Origin: Tupaia tana
Taxonomy: Eukaryota > Chordata > Mammalia > Scandentia > Tupaiidae
DNA: 64,000 bases
Direction of reading: 5' to 3'
Assembly (NCBI GenBank): GCA_026018925.1
Contig: JAKSZU010000020.1
Span: 44,746,568 to 44,810,567, forward strand
Shown here piece by piece: positions 59,062 through 64,000 of the stretch; position 1 is the first letter of the stretch, and each line of letters starts with the position of its first letter. Both the position numbers and the translations under genes were made by a program. The notes under the pieces were generated by a model. That model was not told the origin of the DNA, made no database searches, and was given only the letters and a program-made list of their open reading frames with translations.

Positions 59062-59752
59062 ACATTTTTATTTCTTTTGAAAAGGTTGTAAACACAAAAA
59101 CAAAAACCTCATATTTTAAAACAGTAAGTCCTAGTCTGTGCCTTTGGGTGCTATATAATGATGATAAAAACAGTCGAAATGGTGTTAGATCAAATGATCA
59201 GAAAAAAAATTACCCAGTGAGAAGTGATGTAAATGCTTAATTTCCTTAGTTTTCCTACTCTTTTCTTCATACAGGAGGAAAATACTAGTATTTTTAAAAA
59301 GGCTACATGTTATACAAACAGGGTAAATGGTATTTCTCACTGTAATCTTGATATAGTGATAGAAATGTGTCATAGTTTCATGGAACTGCAACTCATTTCT
59401 ACTGTAACAGGAAGAAATTTCAAAGATTTATTGCCCTTATTAAGAGCTTATAAGAATGTGAAGATTTTCATTTACACTAGAAGATCCCCAAGTTGTATTT
59501 TCTTTATTCAAAAAACACATTCATTAAAGGCAGTTTCTTCTTTTGGTATAGTTTTTAACAACAAAAAGAGGCATTATCCCCTCTCCACCAAAGAAAAGAA
59601 TTGATAAGAGAGAAATACTGTGTATCAAAAAAATGCAGCTTAAATTAAGAATTATTCCACTCCGACCTTGAAAGAAATCAAACATTAAAGATTTTGTTCT
59701 CAAGCTATAACCAAGCAAGAATTAAAAAAAAATTGTTTGAAATTTTAACTTA

Positions 59753-59758
59753 AATAAA
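59753..59758 (+). promoter_or_regulatory. Candidate poly(A) signal 1
   Basis: AATAAA about 690 bp after the CCDC39 stop codon. Downstream GT content is modest. Confidence 0.35.
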
Positions 59759-59925
59759 AGTGAAGAACTCTAGATGTGACTTTGTCTAATAGGGATTCCA
59801 TGAACTTACAGTGGACATAGTCCACCAAATTTAGAATTACCTTTTACAGCTAATACTTTACTATGTGGCTAAAACTTTGGATTCTTATAACAGAATGTGG
59901 AATGTTGTTATAAAACTGGGTCTCA

Positions 59926-59931
59926 AATAAA
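59926..59931 (+). promoter_or_regulatory. Candidate poly(A) signal 2
   Basis: AATAAA followed within 60 bp by T- and GT-rich sequence (around 59960-59990). Plausible end of CCDC39 mRNA before the SINE at 60134. Confidence 0.4.
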
Positions 59932-60133
59932 TGTATCAGAATTCATATACATATTTCCTTCAAATTTTGTAAAAACCTTTGACAGTTGTCTTTACAAAAC
60001 AGTCATTTGCAGCTACTTTTGAAAAACAATAGTGGTAGGTAGTTAAGTGTTTATTTATTTTTATTTAGAAATGGACAGGAAGAGATATAGCAAAGTCCAG
60101 TGCATAAGAGGGGTTAAAAAAAGGGGGGGGGGG

Positions 60134-60229
60134 GGGAACCAGCAGTTAGCGTAATGGCTATGTCACTGGACTCCCACGTAGTTGACCGTGGATCGCGTCC
60201 CGGACCCTGTGGCTTAAAACTCATGCCGG

Positions 60230-60267
<38 letters not shown>

Positions 60268-60410
60268 CCAAGATCCCGAGAGGAGAATGGAGGAGAAGGG
60301 ATTGCAGCTGGGGGGTGATTTCTCGCTTTTTGTCTTTATGTCTCTGTCTTTGTGGCCGAGTGCACGTGCCCTATAGCGAAAACCTCTCCAAAAAAAAAAA
60401 AAAAAAAAAA
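60134..60410 (+). mobile_element. tRNA-derived SINE, type A with (GT)n expansion
   Basis: Preceded by G14 (60123-60136). Middle expanded to about 34 bp of GT (60233-60266); about 20 bp of the body is deleted after GATTGCAGC. Tail A21. Lies in or just after the CCDC39 3' UTR. Confidence 0.9.
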
Positions 60411-60560
60411 GGTAGATCATGTCATTTTGGGGCTAAAATACTACTCAAGTTCATGAGATTATAAGATAGAGCTAAAAACTGATTATATTTCATTGTCAGT
60501 TTGAATACCAAAATTTTTATTCTCAGCCCTGAATTAGTTTGTAAATTACTTGGAATTTGA

Positions 60561-60566
60561 AATAAA
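60561..60566 (+). promoter_or_regulatory. Candidate poly(A) signal 3 (distal)
   Basis: AATAAA followed by a strong GT-rich element (60570-60600). The best-formed signal of the three, but its use would include the type A SINE in the 3' UTR. Confidence 0.4.
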
Positions 60567-60570
60567 CATT

Positions 60571-61230
60571 GTGTTGCATGAAGGCAGGTGTTGTGTCTTA
60601 CTCTGTAACTCTGGGCAATTATTTTTCTGAGCTTTTTCTCATTGTAATATATGGTATTTTTACTAACATCGTAAGTTTATTAAAATAATTGATAATATAA
60701 ACAAAATGCACAGGGTTGACAGAGTATGTACACTGTAACTAGTAACTTCTCTTTGAATCACCATCTAGGATCTAGCACAGTACTTACGGTTAGGTTCTTA
60801 GGCCAGTGTACAAGTCTACATTTATCCATTATATAATTTTGCTGTAATAATGCTAAGTGGTGAGATAGATCAACTCCTCTGTCATGAAATCAGATTTCTT
60901 AACATTCCGCAGTCATGCTGCATTTACTTATGGAAACAGAGACATAGCTTGTACAAAACATAGACATACTTATGTTGAGAAATGGTGGAGGATTTCCCCA
61001 AGGATTCTTCATAAAGTAAATCCCTAATATTTTTTGCTGTAATGGGCTTCCAAATAGATGCTTGGAAACTGATTTGTGTACTTGCTTAAGCTTAGCATGT
61101 CTCATGAAAAGAGGCCCTGGGAAAGATGGCATTTCTAAGTTCAGGTGGCCTGCAGGAAAAGGTATTATCCTTAACTTTTAAATGGGTTAAAATTATAAAC
61201 TGTATTAGGGATTTAAAAAGTTCAAGGGCA
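60571..61230. other. 3' flank, no recognised feature
   Basis: Repeat-free. The minus-strand 77-codon frame at 60899-61132 has no match I know. Confidence 0.45.
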
Positions 61231-61456
61231 GGGCTGACCCTGTAGTGCAAAGGTTAAGCACTATGCATAGGGAGCTAGATCCCACATGGCCAACCATAGT
61301 TCAACTCTCTATACTTGAAAAAAATGCCAGGCAAGTGTGGCACGTATGCCCAGAATTCTGATGTAATGAAGAAATAGAGGAATAGATTGCTACATGACCA
61401 GCCTTCCACTGGGGTATATGTCTGCTGAGTGTATACCCTTTGGCAATTAAGAAAAA
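61231..61456 (+). mobile_element. tRNA-derived SINE, type C
   Basis: Head GGGCTGACCCTGTAGTGCAA, decayed B box AGTTCAACTC, end CCCTTTGGCAATTAAGAAAA. Confidence 0.7.
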
Positions 61457-62460
61457 GGTCGAATAGTAGTTTTTACTCTTTAAAAAACTATGTAAGACTA
61501 TGAGTGGATGATACTATATGAACTATTAACACAAAGGACTCTTTGAAGATGAGTTTCTTGGTGCACAAACGACTAGTGCATTATTAGCCTATTTATACTG
61601 CCCTTCATCAGGGCTTCTTTTCCTTATTCTACTGCAAAACAAATTTCTCATTTCCCATTAAGTTTCTCATTAGAGTTGGCAAGACACACAAATAGTACAT
61701 ACCCAGTACTTAATGTCAAAGTATTTCACTCTTGGCAAGTACTGCAAAAGAAGTTAAGGAATAAGTCTCCTCTTTTACATTCTCTTTTAATGGGTATCTC
61801 TTTGTAGATACCCATTTAACCCACCCACCTACATCCATCTATGTCATCATAAGCAGTAACTAAAGCTCATTTATATCCTCTAGAATCTTCAGTTTGAAGG
61901 ATTCGAAAGACACTGTAAGCTCAACATCTGTGATGCTGATCTATATCTCAGAGTACACTATACTCAGTAATTTGGGGAGGACATTTACAGTCCAAGACCC
62001 TTCCTTATTTGGCTATAGTTGACAACTTATTGAATAAGAGAGGCATCAGAAAACACATCAAGGGAGGGGAAGTAATAAAAACTCAAATGCAAACCACCCT
62101 CCAGACTATTTTTTAAAAATGACCCTTTTTTGCAGTAAAGTTTATACTGTAATCTTATTTTTTTTTCATCAACTTTTTGAAGTCTCCTAGTACCTAATAC
62201 CTTCCTGACTGAACATTTGCAATACCAAAAAGTTTCATTTTATATTCCGGGAAGAAATTTCAGATTTCTGGTTTTCTAGTGTTCTTCCGCCACTGTTATT
62301 AAATTTATATTGCTATTAGATAATGTATTTCTGCCATGGTTTTCCTGCTAGAAATTCAAGATTTCTGCACTGTACTGTTGACTAAAATACCCACTTAATA
62401 ACAGCACTTAGTGTAATGGTGCTGATCTCCGTGGCATATTAATTTTGTTTTGTTTTTTAG
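61457..62460. other. 1-kb repeat-free flank with a hairpin
   Basis: Unusually free of repeats for this window. Contains a perfect 11-bp inverted repeat at 61789-61816. No convincing coding frame. Confidence 0.5.
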
Positions 62461-62465
62461 GATTT

Positions 62466-63303
62466 TTTTTTCCGAGACTGTCCTTTCCCCTGACAGACCC
62501 AGCTCCAGGCCTCTGGCCAGCAAGGGACACTGAGGCAGGGACACCTCTGCCCGCCCCCACCTCACTTCCAGGCCCCCCAGCCCAAGACCCCACCCCCTAG
62601 GCACCTCAGTAGAGTACCCCTCTTGAGATCACATTGGTTAAAACAACAGGAGAGACTGTGGCAAACATCAATTCGTAGCAAAAGGGAAACACACTTACTC
62701 CTAGTCGGAGAAACGTTCCCGTAAGAGGTATTCAAAAGTGAATACATCTTCCAATGGCTAGAAGTAGAAGAGCCTTAGGTCTGAATAAACAAGGAAATAT
62801 GTCTCCACCAAAGGAAAATGGTAACTCCCCTCCATCTCTCGTAAATATGGAGGATGTTATCAAAATGTCAAACAAAGAATTTCAAATATTCATGGTAACC
62901 AAATTCTATGAGTTGGAACAGAAAAGAGACAATGAACTACAGGAGATTAGGAAGTCCTTCCAGGATATGAAAGAAGAAATGGACACTCAGAAGAATCAGG
63001 TGGAACTATTAAGAGATGAAGTCTATAATACAGGAAATCAAAAACTCTTGAAAGTATTAAAAGTTGATTAGACCATGCTGAAGATCGAATCTCTGATGAA
63101 GATAAAACCTCTGACCTAGAAAAAAACACCAAAAAGATCAAGAAAATAACAAAAAAACATGAGGATAATATACGAGAAATACTAGACTCCATTAGATGCC
63201 CAAACATCAGAATAATTGGCATCCTAGAAGGTGAAGAAACTAGTAACGGCATGGAAAATCTATTCCATGAAATTCTGGAAGAAAACTTCCCAAGTCTAGA
63301 GAG
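62466..63303 (+). mobile_element. L1 5' portion (5' UTR and part of ORF1)
   Basis: GC-rich 5' UTR from about 62466 (one unit with CCAGGCCTCTGGCCAGCAAG), then ORF1. It ends abruptly inside ORF1 at 63303 (CCAAGTCTAGAGAGG) without ORF2 or 3' UTR. The only L1 here with a 5' end but no 3' end on +. Confidence 0.75.
62754..63071 (+). pseudogene. L1 ORF1 N-terminal remnant
   Basis: 105 codons open: [20 protein letters not shown], then coiled-coil [20 protein letters not shown] and [21 protein letters not shown] frameshift follows; further ORF1 sequence ([16 protein letters not shown]) continues in another frame to 63303. Confidence 0.8.
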
Positions 63304-63314
63304 GATTTTTTTCC

Positions 63315-63582
63315 CCCATTCTGTTCTACTCTTTCATGAAATATAGTCTTACATACGCACACGTACACACACACACACACACACATACACACACAATTTA
63401 CTAGAGGTTGCAAATGAATGCCAAAGAAAGATCTCACAGTGGGATGTGGGCACACTGCAATCTCTTCTCCACGATGTTGGGATCTTGAGTACAAATGCAC
63501 GTCTGGCATGTTTTTCATGCCGCTGGGGCTAGGATTCAAGTTGTGGTTGGCCATGTGGGATCTGGCTTTCTTACACCAGGCT
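63315..63582 (-). mobile_element. tRNA-derived SINE, type C, diverged
   Basis: The right half is recognisable (GCACACTGCAATCTCTTCTCC, then GTTGGCCATGTGGGATCTGG). The left half includes a (CA)n run at 63362-63394. Confidence 0.55.
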
Positions 63583-64000
63583 AAGGAGTTGGATCAGGGT
63601 CTTTAGGCTTAAACAATTTCATGGCTGTAATGCTAACAATAAGTAAAAATAATGGAGAAATAAGTAATAGGGGCTATCAGCTATTCATATACATATACAG
63701 TTGGCCATGTTGGAAGTCCAGCGCCCCTAACCACCATGCCACCTGCTGGCTCCAGCGTTTCACATTTCAGACACATTATTCCCAATGTATTTATCAGGCT
63801 TTAGGAACAAATTAAGACAGATGACCTACCATTTTAAAATTAAACTGCTGCAAAAAAATCTATTATTTAAATAAATGATAATATTACCCAAGAAAAATTC
63901 AAACATATCTTTCAAAAGCTGGTGGCTTTTAGCAGAAAAGAGAATAAAATAATTTTTGATGAAACGAGCCAAGTGTTTTAATGTATGAATTTAATTTTCT
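63583..64000. other. Flank with a SINE head remnant
   Basis: A type B head on the minus strand lies at about 63697-63753 (CACCATGCCACCTGCTGGC on +). The rest is AT-rich with nothing recognised. Confidence 0.45.

Larger units (their letters stand above)
59062..60123 (+). other. CCDC39: CCDC39 3' UTR (extent uncertain)
   Basis: About 1.06 kb of AT-rich, repeat-free sequence directly after the stop codon. It carries AATAAA at 59753-59758 and 59926-59931, either of which could end the mRNA. Open frames here are short and have no recognisable product. Confidence 0.6.

Noticed and set aside
60899-61132. 77-codon minus-strand frame as a gene or terminal exon
   Set aside because: No recognised homology, no splice or poly(A) support that I could see.
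35000-64000. CRISPR array or other prokaryotic defence system suggested by many short repeats
   Set aside because: Spliced mammalian gene, SINEs and L1s; repeats are not regularly spaced and have no cas genes.

Overview
The window is nuclear DNA of a placental mammal. It carries the 3' two-thirds of one protein-coding gene, CCDC39 (a motile-cilia axoneme ruler protein), on the + strand, buried in dense retrotransposons. Thirteen coding exons with GT/AG borders and consistent phases join into 633 codons plus a stop (102 to 59061). By comparison with human CCDC39 as I know it (941 aa, 20 exons), these should be exons 8-20, and the first seven lie left of the window. The introns are 1.2, 5.7, 1.2, 3.7, 4.8, 21.7, 15.4, 0.36, 0.70, 0.14, 0.15 and 2.2 kb. 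The 3' UTR follows, and 60.6-64 kb looks intergenic.

About half or more of the window is repeats. Three related groups of tRNA-derived SINE dominate. Type A is about 250-290 bp: a tRNA-like head with A and B boxes, a body, a CT-rich part and the end CCTATAGCAAAAACCTCTCC plus poly(A). Type B is about 150-220 bp: head, CT-rich part and an A/T-rich tail. Type C is older and diverged, with the layout of A. Several A copies have intact target-site duplications (TSDs) and many CpGs, so they look young. LINE-1 copies are numerous and nearly all antisense to CCDC39. They include a roughly 6.2 kb near-full-length element (43.56-49.78 kb), ORF1-only half-L1 (HAL1-like) pieces, and a U6 snRNA/L1 chimera (49.78-51.41 kb). 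Ancient eutherian repeats are also present: MIR, an MLT1-type LTR, MER2/Tigger, a hAT-Charlie relic, L1M. Solo LTRs, an MRPL42 processed pseudogene and three copies of a 71-bp hairpin DNA transposon complete the list.

Organism: there are no Alu and no convincing B1 copies, so a monkey, ape or murine rodent is unlikely. One SINE carries a 7SL/Alu-like segment (4647-4710), which points to Euarchontoglires. Colugo or tree shrew are possible, but I cannot name the species. The L1 5' ends carry repeated GC-rich units, unlike human L1.

Layout: 0-17.5 kb, six exons with SINEs, the MRPL42 pseudogene and two solo LTRs; 17.5-39.2 kb, a giant intron with a SINE cluster (17.9-22.7 kb) and nested L1/HAL1 (23.5-37.6 kb); 39.2-54.7 kb, an intron with nested full-length L1, the U6-L1 chimera and an MLT1 LTR; 54.7-59.1 kb, the last six exons; 59.1-64 kb, 3' UTR and flank, ending in the 5' part of an L1 on the + strand. 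No operon, CRISPR array, functional RNA gene or prokaryotic feature is present.
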